A DNA stretch of 64,000 bases, taken from NCBI RefSeq assembly GCF_020171845.1, contig NZ_JAIVAM010000015.1:1-64000 (forward strand), given 5' to 3'. The notes beneath the pieces were generated by a model. That model did not search any database. It was given only the letters and a program-made list of their open reading frames with translations, and was not told where the DNA came from. Origin of the DNA: Cytobacillus kochii (GTDB taxonomy: Bacteria; Bacillota; Bacilli; Bacillales; Cytobacillaceae). Shown here piece by piece: positions 17,787-25,854 of the stretch (its first letter is position 1; every line of letters begins with the position of its first letter). Made by a program: the position numbers and the translations under genes.

Positions 17787-19007
17787 TTATTTATAAGAAT
17801 GCCACTGTTGTTTCAACACTACATGGTTTTTTTGCATATATTGTAGACTTGCAACAAGCGCAAATCCTATCATAAGAAAAATGACAACCATGCCGATGAC
17901 TCCATGCCATTCGTAGCGCGACCAAAAGAATCCAGCAACTGTACCACCGACACTAGAGCCGAAATAATAAAGAAATAAATAGAGCGAAGAGGCTTGTGCT
18001 TTGTCATGTGTTGCTCGTTGGCCAACCCAACTTGAAGCAATGGCGTGTGCCCCGAAAAAGCCAAATATAAAGATAGATAAACCTAAAAGTATGCCGATGA
18101 TATGAGGTATAGCCGTACAAACTGTACCTACTATGGCCAAGGTGAAATAACTAACTAACATCTTCTCTTTACCGTAAGAACGAACAAGTTTTGCGTTAAT
18201 TGTAGAACTAACTACACCGATTAAATAAATAAGAAATAACCAGCCAATCGTTGCATGACTATATGAAAATGGCTCGCTCATTAATAAATAACCAACATAG
18301 TTAAACAATGCCACATTGCTGCCTAATAGTAAAAAACCGATAAAAAACAAAGCTAACAACATTGGATCTTTAAGATGGTCAATTAAAGAATGGGATAATG
18401 AACGAAGGTTTAATAATCTCGGTGTAAAGAATTTTGAATCAGGTAAACTTCGTTGAAAATACATTGTGGCAATAAAGCCAATCAGTCCCACGCCAAGGAT
18501 AGCAATTTGCCAGCTGAAGTAATCTGTAATAACACCCGTAAACACACGCCCAAAGACAGCGCCTGTGGCATTCCCACTAATATAAAGGCCCATTGCCTTT
18601 CCTAAACTTTTCGGATTCATTTCCTCAGATAAATAAGCCATTGCAATAGAAGGCAAGCCTGCAAGTGTCACACCAATGAGCACACGATAAATAAGTAATA
18701 TCTCAAAAGAAGGACTAAATGCCGTCAAAATACACAGAAATGAGGAAATGAACATGGAATAAACCATAATCGGTTTTCTTCCCCACACCTCTGATATAGA
18801 CCCAAAAAATAACATACTAATCGCTAAAACTACTGTTGTCAGGGAGAGGGAGAGACTTGCTTCTGCTGGGGTAATAGAAAAAATCTTCGAAAACTCCGGC
18901 AGTAATGGTTGCATGCAATAGAGTATGGCAAAAGTATTAAACCCCGCAGCAAAAAATGCGATATTCACTTTTTTGAAAAGATTGCTACCTTGTTGTATAC
19001 CGTTCAT
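17787..19007 (-). CDS. MFS transporter (YnfM/YybF-like)
   Basis: This 406-residue protein has 12 predicted membrane segments and the MFS motif between TM2 and TM3 as G-S-I-S-E-V-W-G-R-K-P. It belongs to the drug:H+ antiporter-like permeases; the substrate is unknown. The divergent LysR gene recalls the B. subtilis yybE-yybF pair (inference by arrangement and likeness). The ATG at 19007 is used; a TTG directly before it is possible. A 16-bp palindrome (GATTGAGC and its complement) lies just past the stop at about 17761. Confidence 0.88.
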   Translation of the reverse strand: MNGIQQGSNLFKKVNIAFFAAGFNTFAILYCMQPLLPEFSKIFSITPAEASLSLSLTTVVLAISMLFFGSISEVWGRKPIMVYSMFISSFLCILTAFSPSFEILLIYRVLIGVTLAGLPSIAMAYLSEEMNPKSLGKAMGLYISGNATGAVFGRVFTGVITDYFSWQIAILGVGLIGFIATMYFQRSLPDSKFFTPRLLNLRSLSHSLIDHLKDPMLLALFFIGFLLLGSNVALFNYVGYLLMSEPFSYSHATIGWLFLIYLIGVVSSTINAKLVRSYGKEKMLVSYFTLAIVGTVCTAIPHIIGILLGLSIFIFGFFGAHAIASSWVGQRATHDKAQASSLYLFLYYFGSSVGGTVAGFFWSRYEWHGVIGMVVIFLMIGFALVASLQYMQKNHVVLKQQWHSYK

Positions 19008-19105
19008 CAATTCATGTTCTCTTCTTTCTTTTAGAATAGTTCTTGTCTTGTAACATATTCTTTAATATTAAACAGCGTACCACCTTTGAATCGATTTGTA
19101 TAATG

Positions 19106-19140
19106 CATTATAATAATAAAAACAATGTATTATTGTAATG
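19106..19140. promoter_or_regulatory. Near-perfect inverted repeat, probable LysR operator
   Basis: CATTATAATAATA (19106-19118) and TATTATTGTAATG (19128-19140) are inverted with 12 of 13 bases matching and a 9-bp spacer. It lies between the divergent MFS and LysR genes. It covers a potential ATG at 19138, which supports the downstream start for the LysR gene. Confidence 0.6.
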
Positions 19141-19155
19141 GAAAAGAGTGAGTCT

Positions 19156-20043
19156 ATGGATATTCAACAATTGCTTTATTTTCGAACTCTTGCGGAAACT
19201 GAACATATGACACAATCAGCAGAGAAACTATTGATTTCTCAGTCTGCATTAAGTCGTTCCATTGCGAGGCTAGAGGATGAATTAGGTGTGCCATTATTTG
19301 AAAGACAGGGGCGTGCTATTCACCTTAATGCTTATGGGGTTATCTTTTTACGAAGAGTAGAGAAAATGATTCAAGAGTATGTAGAAGCTAAGCAAGAAAT
19401 TCAAGACCTTATTCAACCGCATACTGGAACGATTTCTCTTGGCTTTCTCCACACATTAAGTACCAACATTATCCCCGATATGATTTCACAATTCCGTGAT
19501 TCTTACCCTGAGACACATTTCCGACTTAGTCAGGGAGCTTCACATGTCATGTTAGAACAACTCTATAATGGGCAAATTGATTTATGTTTTATTGCACCTA
19601 ATGAAAAAAATGATCAGGTAGGCTGGATGAAGTTATGGGAAGAAGAACTTTTTGCTGTCGTACCTAAAAACCATCGGCTAGCAAAGAAAAACTCTATTAC
19701 ACTCGAAGAACTAAAATATGAACCAATCATTCATTTAAAGAAAGGATATTCTTTAAGAGAGACCGTTGAGGGGCTCTTTTTAGATGCAGGCATCACGCCA
19801 AAAATTACGTTTGAAGGTGATGAGGCAGATACAGTCGCGGGGTTAGTTGCTGCAGAGCTTGGGGTTTCAGTTTTACCTGATTTGAAAGGTATCAACAAAA
19901 GTAAGATTATACAAATTCCAATTAGCCGACCACATTGCTTCCGTATGATTGGTATTGCCTGGTTAGAAAGCCGTTATATGTCACCCATTACAAAAACGTT
20001 TAAAAAATTTGTGACAGACCAATATGTCTCTTCTGGATGGTGA
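19156..20043 (+). CDS. LysR-family transcriptional regulator (YybE-like)
   Basis: This 295-residue protein begins M-D-I-Q-Q-L-L-Y-F, the standard LysR opening. The HTH is M-T-Q-S-A-E-K-L-L-I-S-Q-S-A-L-S-R-S followed by L-F-E-R-Q-G-R. The effector-binding domain spans ~90-290. The start at 19156 is preferred over 19138 because AGAGTGAG precedes it and the N-terminus fits the family. It probably controls the divergent MFS gene via the inverted repeat between them. Effector unknown. Confidence 0.92.
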   Translation: MDIQQLLYFRTLAETEHMTQSAEKLLISQSALSRSIARLEDELGVPLFERQGRAIHLNAYGVIFLRRVEKMIQEYVEAKQEIQDLIQPHTGTISLGFLHTLSTNIIPDMISQFRDSYPETHFRLSQGASHVMLEQLYNGQIDLCFIAPNEKNDQVGWMKLWEEELFAVVPKNHRLAKKNSITLEELKYEPIIHLKKGYSLRETVEGLFLDAGITPKITFEGDEADTVAGLVAAELGVSVLPDLKGINKSKIIQIPISRPHCFRMIGIAWLESRYMSPITKTFKKFVTDQYVSSGW

Positions 20044-20062
20044 AAATACAAAGCCATCCAGA
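20032..20062. terminator. Hairpin between convergent LysR and GrpB-family genes
   Basis: TCTGGATGG pairs exactly with CCATCCAGA around a 13-nt loop that overlaps the LysR stop codon. No long T-run, so terminator strength is uncertain. Confidence 0.5.
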
Positions 20063-20071
20063 AAGATATAT

Positions 20072-20611
20072 TCAAAACCGATGTTGGTGAAGATTCCCGA
20101 ACTGTTCAAACCATACCAATGCCTTCTGTTCAACTTTTTTCACATAAGCATTTTTTCCTTCAATATAGGCATGGATATCTGTCGAGTGCTTGATGGCCAA
20201 CGATTCTTTTAAGGCACCATATCTTTCAGCTTCTAATGGATGAGTCCGTAAATAATCACGAAAGGCAAGATGTCTAATAATCTCCTTATTGTCTTTTGCA
20301 AAAAAATGAAGATGATGCGTACGATTATCATGTCCTTTTTGAAAATATCTTCTTCCTCTTATACCATTCTCTCCTCTTGCTTCATACCCTAATGCATTCA
20401 TTTCAATTAAGTAATCATCAACCTCTGCAATATCTTTGACAACCGGTAATATATCAATAATCGGCTTGGCTTTAAGGCCTGGTACTGAGGTGCTACCGAT
20501 ATGAAAAATGACTATCATATTATCTTTAAAAACTCGTTTTAACTTCTGTGCCTCTACTTCAAAGGCCGTAGACCATTGTCTATCATAATTAAGTACTTCT
20601 ACTTTCCTCAT
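20072..20611 (-). CDS. GrpB/UPF0157-family nucleotidyltransferase-like protein
   Basis: This 179-residue protein carries the family signature H-I-G-S-T-S-V-P-G-L with K-P-I-I-D-I-L-P, resembling the nucleotidyltransferase G-S and D-x-D pattern, then the T-H-H-L-H-F block. The activity is unproven in the family. The start at 20611 follows GGAGGTAATC. It follows a glyoxalase-like gene by 15 bp, so the two are probably co-transcribed. Confidence 0.85.
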   Translation of the reverse strand: MRKVEVLNYDRQWSTAFEVEAQKLKRVFKDNMIVIFHIGSTSVPGLKAKPIIDILPVVKDIAEVDDYLIEMNALGYEARGENGIRGRRYFQKGHDNRTHHLHFFAKDNKEIIRHLAFRDYLRTHPLEAERYGALKESLAIKHSTDIHAYIEGKNAYVKKVEQKALVWFEQFGNLHQHRF

Positions 20612-20626
20612 GATTACCTCCATTTC

Positions 20627-21271
20627 CTAGGATTGAATAGTCCCTCTATCTGTTCGAATAACGATTGGTGCTTCTTTAGCGTATTTATTTGAGAAAATCC
20701 ACCTTCTACCAACAGGAGCAACAATAATATAAACTCCATCTTCATATTCTCCGAAAAAGTTTAAATATTTCTCGTGTTTAATTGATTCGTTGTTTCTCAC
20801 TGGTATTCCTTTATCTTGTAATTGCTGAGCAAGCTCTATTATATGGTTTGTAGCGATACCTACCTCACTTATATTTAAAAAATGAGCCTTATGAAAATGT
20901 GATTCACTAGCTACTGCGGACGTTTTTCTTGCAATCAATTCAACGATATTACCGGATGGATCCTCGAAATAGATCGCTTTTGCTTTCGCTTCCTTAAAGT
21001 CTACCTCATCTTCCCCCTCCTCCATTGCCAATTTAACTCTATTACTTAACCAAACTTTCGCTGATTGAAGTAAGTTAGGTGGAATATTAATAGCAAAATG
21101 ATAAAAAGATGCCTGTTCAATCTCCTCTTGAATGGTTAACAGACTTGTACCAACCTGAAATGTAATCTGTTGTTGAGATTCTTTATATACATTTAGACCC
21201 ATCACTTCTTCATAAAATTTTCTCGTTTCATTGTAATTACCTACATATATTGTCAGCTCTTTTATTTGCAT
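20627..21271 (-). CDS. VOC (glyoxalase/extradiol dioxygenase) superfamily protein
   Basis: In this 214-residue protein the N-terminal VOC module (~1-115) has Y-V-G-N-Y-N-E-T-R-K-F-Y-E-E-V-M-G-L and the closing F-E-D-P-S-G-N-I-V-E-L. The C-terminal part (~130-214) looks like a second, shortened module. Metal ligands in the first module may be His (Y-H-F-A-I) and Glu (I-V-E-L). The substrate is unknown. The start at 21271 follows AAGGAGGAGAAA, a near-ideal ribosome site. First of two genes with the GrpB-family gene. Confidence 0.8.
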   Translation of the reverse strand: MQIKELTIYVGNYNETRKFYEEVMGLNVYKESQQQITFQVGTSLLTIQEEIEQASFYHFAINIPPNLLQSAKVWLSNRVKLAMEEGEDEVDFKEAKAKAIYFEDPSGNIVELIARKTSAVASESHFHKAHFLNISEVGIATNHIIELAQQLQDKGIPVRNNESIKHEKYLNFFGEYEDGVYIIVAPVGRRWIFSNKYAKEAPIVIRTDRGTIQS

Positions 21272-21404
21272 ACGTTTCTCCTCCTTACCGTTTCTTTCAT
21301 TATACAAAATGACCGTTGTTTTAAAGTCAGTCTATAGGTTGAAAAAATCAGTTAAATATTAAAGGATAATGAGTATGCACAGCTTTTTCTGGGACCAAAA
21401 AAGT

Positions 21405-21443
21405 GAAAAAAGCTATAGAATCAATTAGATGATTCCATAGCTT
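21405..21443 (-). terminator. motPS terminator overlapping the motS end
   Basis: On the minus strand AAGCTATGGAATC pairs with GATTCTATAGCTT (one mismatch) and is followed by T. The hairpin includes the last codons and stop of motS. Confidence 0.8.
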
Positions 21444-22167
21444 CATTGTGTTTATACTCAGGATCAAGAATAATAACCTCTACTCTGCGATTTTTCTCCC
21501 AATTTTCTGAGCTATTGTTTGCGGCAATCGGCCTTGTTTCACCGTATCCTACTGCAGTAAAACGAGACGGTTCTATTTCATTATTCTCCACTAAATAACG
21601 AATAACACTACTTGCTCGAGCTGAAGATAACTCCCAATTTGATGGGTAGCGATAAGTCTCAATTGGGCGATTATCTGTATGGCCCTCGACTCGGATAAGA
21701 TTAGGCATTTCTTTGAGCATGACCCCTAAGCTTTCGAGAAAACCAAATGAATCTTCAATAAGATCGGCTTGGCCCGTTTCAAACAATACTTGCTCTTGCA
21801 GAACGAGCACAACACCTCTTTCATTTCGATTGGCTGTGATCACATTTTCCAACCCATTAGATTTTAGATAACTCTCCACTTCCTGAACAAGTGAATCAAG
21901 TGAATGTGGTGTACCTGTCTCTGTTTCATCTGGCACAGATTCACGTCCATCATCAGGTAATATTGATGAGCTAGATTGGAATATCCCTACTTTATTAAAT
22001 GAATCTGAGACAGCCTTAAACTTCGTCATATCCACTTGTGACATCGAAAACAGAAGGATGAAAAAAACGAGAACGAGCGTAACAAGGTCTGAATAGGTCA
22101 CCATCCAAAGGGGAGCACCCTTTTTATTGTTCCTATCTTTTTTAGATCGGCGGTTATTGCGCCTCAT
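21421..22167 (-). CDS. motS: Flagellar stator protein MotS
   Basis: This 248-residue protein is the peptidoglycan-anchored stator subunit. One membrane segment follows P-L-W-M-V-T-Y-S-D-L, whose Asp is the ion-carrying residue. The periplasmic OmpA-like domain (~120-240) has the motif V-E-G-H-T-D-N-R-P and L-S-S-A-R-A. MotPS stators are sodium-coupled in bacilli, and position after ccpA identifies the pair as MotPS rather than MotAB. GGAGG before the ATG at 22167 supports this start. It overlaps motP by 14 bp, implying translational coupling. Confidence 0.88.
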   Translation of the reverse strand: MRRNNRRSKKDRNNKKGAPLWMVTYSDLVTLVLVFFILLFSMSQVDMTKFKAVSDSFNKVGIFQSSSSILPDDGRESVPDETETGTPHSLDSLVQEVESYLKSNGLENVITANRNERGVVLVLQEQVLFETGQADLIEDSFGFLESLGVMLKEMPNLIRVEGHTDNRPIETYRYPSNWELSSARASSVIRYLVENNEIEPSRFTAVGYGETRPIAANNSSENWEKNRRVEVIILDPEYKHNEAMESSN

Positions 22168-22975
22168 GTTCAAAGTCCTCCGTTAGCTCTAGTCGCTCCT
22201 CGATAGCTTTTTTCTCGGTTTCGGACAAGTAAACACTTAATTTCTCTCGTAAAATCGTTGGGTTCTGTCCCGTTTGAACACCAATTACCCCTTCAATCAC
22301 AACCTGTTTATAAAAAATTTCATCATCCGTTTGTGATTCCAGTTTCGCAGCTAAAGGATTGAAAAAAAGGTTTGCTAGTAAAGAGCCATATAAAGTCGTT
22401 AAAAGAGCAATTGCCATTCCGGAACCAAGTTCTGAAGGGTCGTCCATATTTTTCAACATAAGGACTAGTCCAATTAATGTACCAATCATTCCCCAAGCAG
22501 GTGCATAATCCCCTGCTTTTTCAATAATATTCCTTCCTTTTCGATGGCGCTCTTCCATTGCATCAATATCGGCATCAAGTATATCTCTAATCATTTCTGG
22601 TTCAATTCCATCAACCGCCAACAACACACCTTTACGGATGAAAGGATTTGGTTCATTTACAACTTCTAATTCTAAAGATAATATACCTTCTCTTCTAGCA
22701 CGGTCTGCTAACTTAACAAAAGTCTCAATCAGACTCTCTATTGACCTCTCTTCTTTAGAAAAGCCTTTTTTCATTACTATAAAAGTCTTTCGTAGATCCT
22801 TCATTTGGAAGGATATAAAAAGACCTGCAACTATCCCACCAATGACAATAAAGATGGATGAGAAATCAAAAAAATACTTAATCCCAGTCCACCCACCGGA
22901 AGCAACAATTCCAAAGATAATCATGATTACACCGACCATTAAACCAACTGGTGTTAACTTGTCTAACTTTCTCAT
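22154..22975 (-). CDS. motP: Flagellar stator protein MotP
   Basis: This 273-residue protein is the four-helix partner of MotS. It has TM1-2 at the N-terminus, a cytoplasmic loop (~60-150) with the charged block that contacts FliG, and TM3-4 in A-P-A-W-G-M-I-G-T-L-I-G-L and L-L-T-T-L-Y-G-S-L. A 20-residue charged tail follows. Together they use Na+ flux to power flagellar rotation. It sits downstream of ccpA in the B. subtilis order, separated by the ccpA terminator and a leader hairpin. Confidence 0.9.
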   Translation of the reverse strand: MRKLDKLTPVGLMVGVIMIIFGIVASGGWTGIKYFFDFSSIFIVIGGIVAGLFISFQMKDLRKTFIVMKKGFSKEERSIESLIETFVKLADRARREGILSLELEVVNEPNPFIRKGVLLAVDGIEPEMIRDILDADIDAMEERHRKGRNIIEKAGDYAPAWGMIGTLIGLVLMLKNMDDPSELGSGMAIALLTTLYGSLLANLFFNPLAAKLESQTDDEIFYKQVVIEGVIGVQTGQNPTILREKLSVYLSETEKKAIEERLELTEDFEHEAQ

Positions 22976-23005
22976 TCTCTCTCTCCCTAATGACGAAATT
23001 AGAAA

Positions 23006-23023
23006 ACTCGCCTATTGGCGAGT
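23006..23023 (-). promoter_or_regulatory. Compact hairpin in the motP leader
   Basis: ACTCGCC pairs exactly with GGCGAGT around a 4-nt loop, followed on the minus strand by a short T tract (TTTTC). It lies 30 bp before the motP start. It could attenuate motPS transcription or shield the 5' end. Confidence 0.4.
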
Positions 23024-23104
23024 CTTGCAAGAGGTGAAGACAAGTTATTCCTTATTAGCTGTAAAGAAACTTATCTTCTCACTTGACCATTTTTTCTTAC
23101 CTTA

Positions 23105-23157
23105 ACATGTAAAAAGTGAGAATTACCTTGTAAATACGGTAAACTCACTTTACATGT
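23105..23157 (-). terminator. Long hairpin after ccpA
   Basis: ACATGTAAA...AAGTGAG pairs with CTCACTT...TACATGT, giving a 15-16-bp interrupted stem. It separates ccpA from motPS. The T-run on the minus strand is short. Confidence 0.65.
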
Positions 23158-23189
23158 CTTTCCCTCTTTTTCTCATATCGGTCGGATGA

Positions 23190-24188
23190 TTATTTTGTTG
23201 AGTTACGCTGTTCAATTCGGTGCGGAAGTACTACTGTGTGATCTGTGACTTCTTCCTTATTCATATACTTCGTCAATAATCTCATTGCAACTGCACCTAT
23301 GTCATATAGCGGTTGTACAACAGATGTAAGTTGTGGTCTCACCATTAAAGCTAATCTTGTGCTATCAGAGCTAATCACTTCTACATCCTGAGGTACGTGA
23401 TACCCTTTATCTTGTGCGCCATGAACGATGCCTAATGCCATTTCATCTGAACCAGCAAATATAGCAGTTGGCTTGCTATCTAACTCTAACAAACGTTCAA
23501 ATGCTTCCAATCCTGAGTCATATGTGTAGTCGCCTTCAATTACCCATTCTTCATGATAAGGAATACTCGCGTCTTGAAGAGCTCTCTTATAGCCTTCTAA
23601 TTTTTTCTCTGCATTGATTGGTTCTCTTAAAGGGCCAATCAGCAAGGCAATTTTTTCGTGACCTTTTTGAATAAAGGCTTCCGTGGCATCATAAGCTGCT
23701 TGTTCATAATCAATGTTAACAGAAGGGATGGTTTGCGACTTTTCAATAGAACCAGCAAGTACAATAGGTACAGGAGATTTCTCAAATTCCGTCACATGTG
23801 CTTCCTCTATATTACCACCCATAAAAACAATCCCGTCCACTTGTTTTCCTAACATCGTGTTTAATAGATGTAACTCCTTGTCCATATTTTGATCTGAGTT
23901 ACTTAAAATAATATTATACTTATACATTGTTGCGATATCTTCGATTCCTCTAGCTAATTCCGCGACAAAAGTACTCGATACATCGGGTAATATCACCCCT
24001 ACTGTCGTAGTTTTTTTACTAGCAAGTCCCCTTGCAACAGCATTAGGGCGATAGCCTAAACGTTCAATTACCTCTAATACTTTTTTTCTTGTTGTCGGTT
24101 TGACATTAGGATTCCCATTGACAACCCTTGAAACAGTAGCCATTGAAACATTTGCTTCGCGTGCTACATCATAAATCGTAATATTCAT
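23190..24188 (-). CDS. ccpA: Catabolite control protein A
   Basis: This 332-residue LacI-family master regulator of carbon catabolite control binds cre sites with HPr-Ser46-P. The N-terminal HTH is [19 protein letters not shown], with the hinge helix P-N-A-V-A-R-G-L-A at ~48-56. The effector domain contains S-D-E-M-A-L-G and S-S-D-S-T-R-L-A. Length is close to the 334 of B. subtilis. The start at 24188 is preferred over 24197 because GGAGTGTG precedes it with proper spacing. It probably acts on the cre site of acuABC in this window. Confidence 0.95.
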   Translation of the reverse strand: MNITIYDVAREANVSMATVSRVVNGNPNVKPTTRKKVLEVIERLGYRPNAVARGLASKKTTTVGVILPDVSSTFVAELARGIEDIATMYKYNIILSNSDQNMDKELHLLNTMLGKQVDGIVFMGGNIEEAHVTEFEKSPVPIVLAGSIEKSQTIPSVNIDYEQAAYDATEAFIQKGHEKIALLIGPLREPINAEKKLEGYKRALQDASIPYHEEWVIEGDYTYDSGLEAFERLLELDSKPTAIFAGSDEMALGIVHGAQDKGYHVPQDVEVISSDSTRLALMVRPQLTSVVQPLYDIGAVAMRLLTKYMNKEEVTDHTVVLPHRIEQRNSTK

Positions 24189-24541
24189 GTCACACACTCC
24201 TTCTACTTTTTCTATATTAATAAAATGTATTTATGTATGTCATTCTTCTACAAACCTTATTTGTTCAGCAAGAATTGTAATTATGTATAATCATACGATA
24301 CTTTTCTCATCCCTCGCAACTTCATGCTGAAATATTTATGAAAAAGTCAAAAAATAGTTAGAATCTAACCTACATAACTGTTATCCCAAAGTTCTTTCCT
24401 ATTGTTCAATTCCTCACATAATCTTAAAAATAAAGATTAGAAACCACAACCAGCTTACTACAAATTTTTTAAAAAAGATATAAAAAAAGCCGACTCAAGA
24501 GGGAAGGTTACCATTCCCCTTAAATCAGCTTTATTATACCA
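24189..24541. other. Intergenic region between aroA and ccpA
   Basis: This holds the aroA terminator at the right and presumably the ccpA promoter; no clear -35/-10 pair was assigned. AT-rich, otherwise nothing recognised. Confidence 0.5.
24482..24532 (-). terminator. aroA terminator
   Basis: On the minus strand AAAGCTGATTTAAGGGGAA pairs with TTCCCTC...GAGTCGGCTTT with small mismatches, followed by seven T. Confidence 0.85.
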
Positions 24542-25615
24542 TTACACTTGAATTTGTGAAGGAAGTTTAAGTGCGTTCATGAATTGATCAAATTGATTTA
24601 AATCCATTTGCTGAGCGGAATCAGATAACGCCACTGCAGGATCTGGATGTACTTCTGCCATAACCCCATCAGCACCAATTGCAAGTGCTGCTTTTGCAGC
24701 TGGAAGTAATAAATCTTTTCTTCCAGTTGAATGAGTGACATCAACCATAACTGGTAAATGTGTTTCTTGTTTTAAAATTGGAACAGCCGTAATATCTAAC
24801 GTATTTCTTGTTGCTTTTTCATATGTTCTTATGCCTCGTTCACAAAGAATAATTTGGCCATTTCCTTGTGCCATGATGTATTCAGCTGCATTAATGAATT
24901 CTTCAATCGTTGCAGACATACCACGCTTTAAGAGTACAGGCTTATTGATTTGTCCTGCCGCTTTTAGCAATTCAAAGTTCTGCATATTTCTAGCTCCAAT
25001 TTGAATAACGTCTAAGTACTGCACTGCAGTTTCCATATCATTTGGGCTTACGATTTCTGAAATAACAGCTAAACCATATTCATCTGCTACACGTTTTAAG
25101 ATCTTCAAGCCTTCAACACCCAAACCTTGGAAATCATAAGGAGAAGTTCTAGGCTTAAATGCGCCGCCTCGTAACAACTTCAAGCCTTTAGCTTTCACAG
25201 CTTCAGCAACTGATGCCACTTGCTCATATGATTCTACTGCACATGGCCCAAAGACAAGATGTGGCTGTCCGTTACCGATCTGCTCTCCATTTATATCAAC
25301 AATTGTATTTTCAGATTTTTTCTTACGGGATACTAATAATGCTTTGCGATGGTCATCCTTTTGTAATTCTAAACCAGCTTTAAAAATTTCCTTGAACATA
25401 TGCTCAATTGTTGAGTTCTCAAAAGGTCCATTATTATTCTCTTTGATTAGATCCAACATCGCTCTTTCACGGACAGGATCATAACGATAGACTCCTTGTG
25501 TTTCCTTTACCCTTCCGATTTCTTTTACAAGTTCTGCTCTCTCATTAATTAAAGAAAGCAACTGAAGGTTAATTTCATCCACTCGGTTACGCAATTGCTC
25601 TAGTTCTTTACCCAT
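24542..25615 (-). CDS. aroA: Chorismate mutase / 3-deoxy-7-phosphoheptulonate synthase
   Basis: This 357-residue bifunctional enzyme has an N-terminal AroQ-type chorismate mutase helix bundle (~1-88: [13 protein letters not shown] and R-A-M-L). A DAHP synthase barrel (~105-350) follows with [18 protein letters not shown] and a metal-site H-P-D-P. DAHP synthase is the first step of the aromatic amino-acid pathway, and the mutase domain senses chorismate/prephenate for feedback control. Length matches B. subtilis AroA. Its position before ccpA is conserved. Confidence 0.95.
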   Translation of the reverse strand: MGKELEQLRNRVDEINLQLLSLINERAELVKEIGRVKETQGVYRYDPVRERAMLDLIKENNNGPFENSTIEHMFKEIFKAGLELQKDDHRKALLVSRKKKSENTIVDINGEQIGNGQPHLVFGPCAVESYEQVASVAEAVKAKGLKLLRGGAFKPRTSPYDFQGLGVEGLKILKRVADEYGLAVISEIVSPNDMETAVQYLDVIQIGARNMQNFELLKAAGQINKPVLLKRGMSATIEEFINAAEYIMAQGNGQIILCERGIRTYEKATRNTLDITAVPILKQETHLPVMVDVTHSTGRKDLLLPAAKAALAIGADGVMAEVHPDPAVALSDSAQQMDLNQFDQFMNALKLPSQIQV

Positions 25616-25854
25616 AATAGTCCCATCCTCTCAATTGTTATTACATTAAAGCTCAATTCCGAAAAAGCGAAGATGAGTACAATACTTTCTTGCTTCATTC
25701 AGATATCACTTATTTGTTTTGGTGATAATTATAATACATTTTTTATAATTGTTGTTATTATATATGAAATATACGCTTCTGTCACTAATTTTATCTTTAT
25801 TAATTAGACGCTTTTAAGCAATAAAGCAAATTGATTCAAAAGGATGTGATTCTT

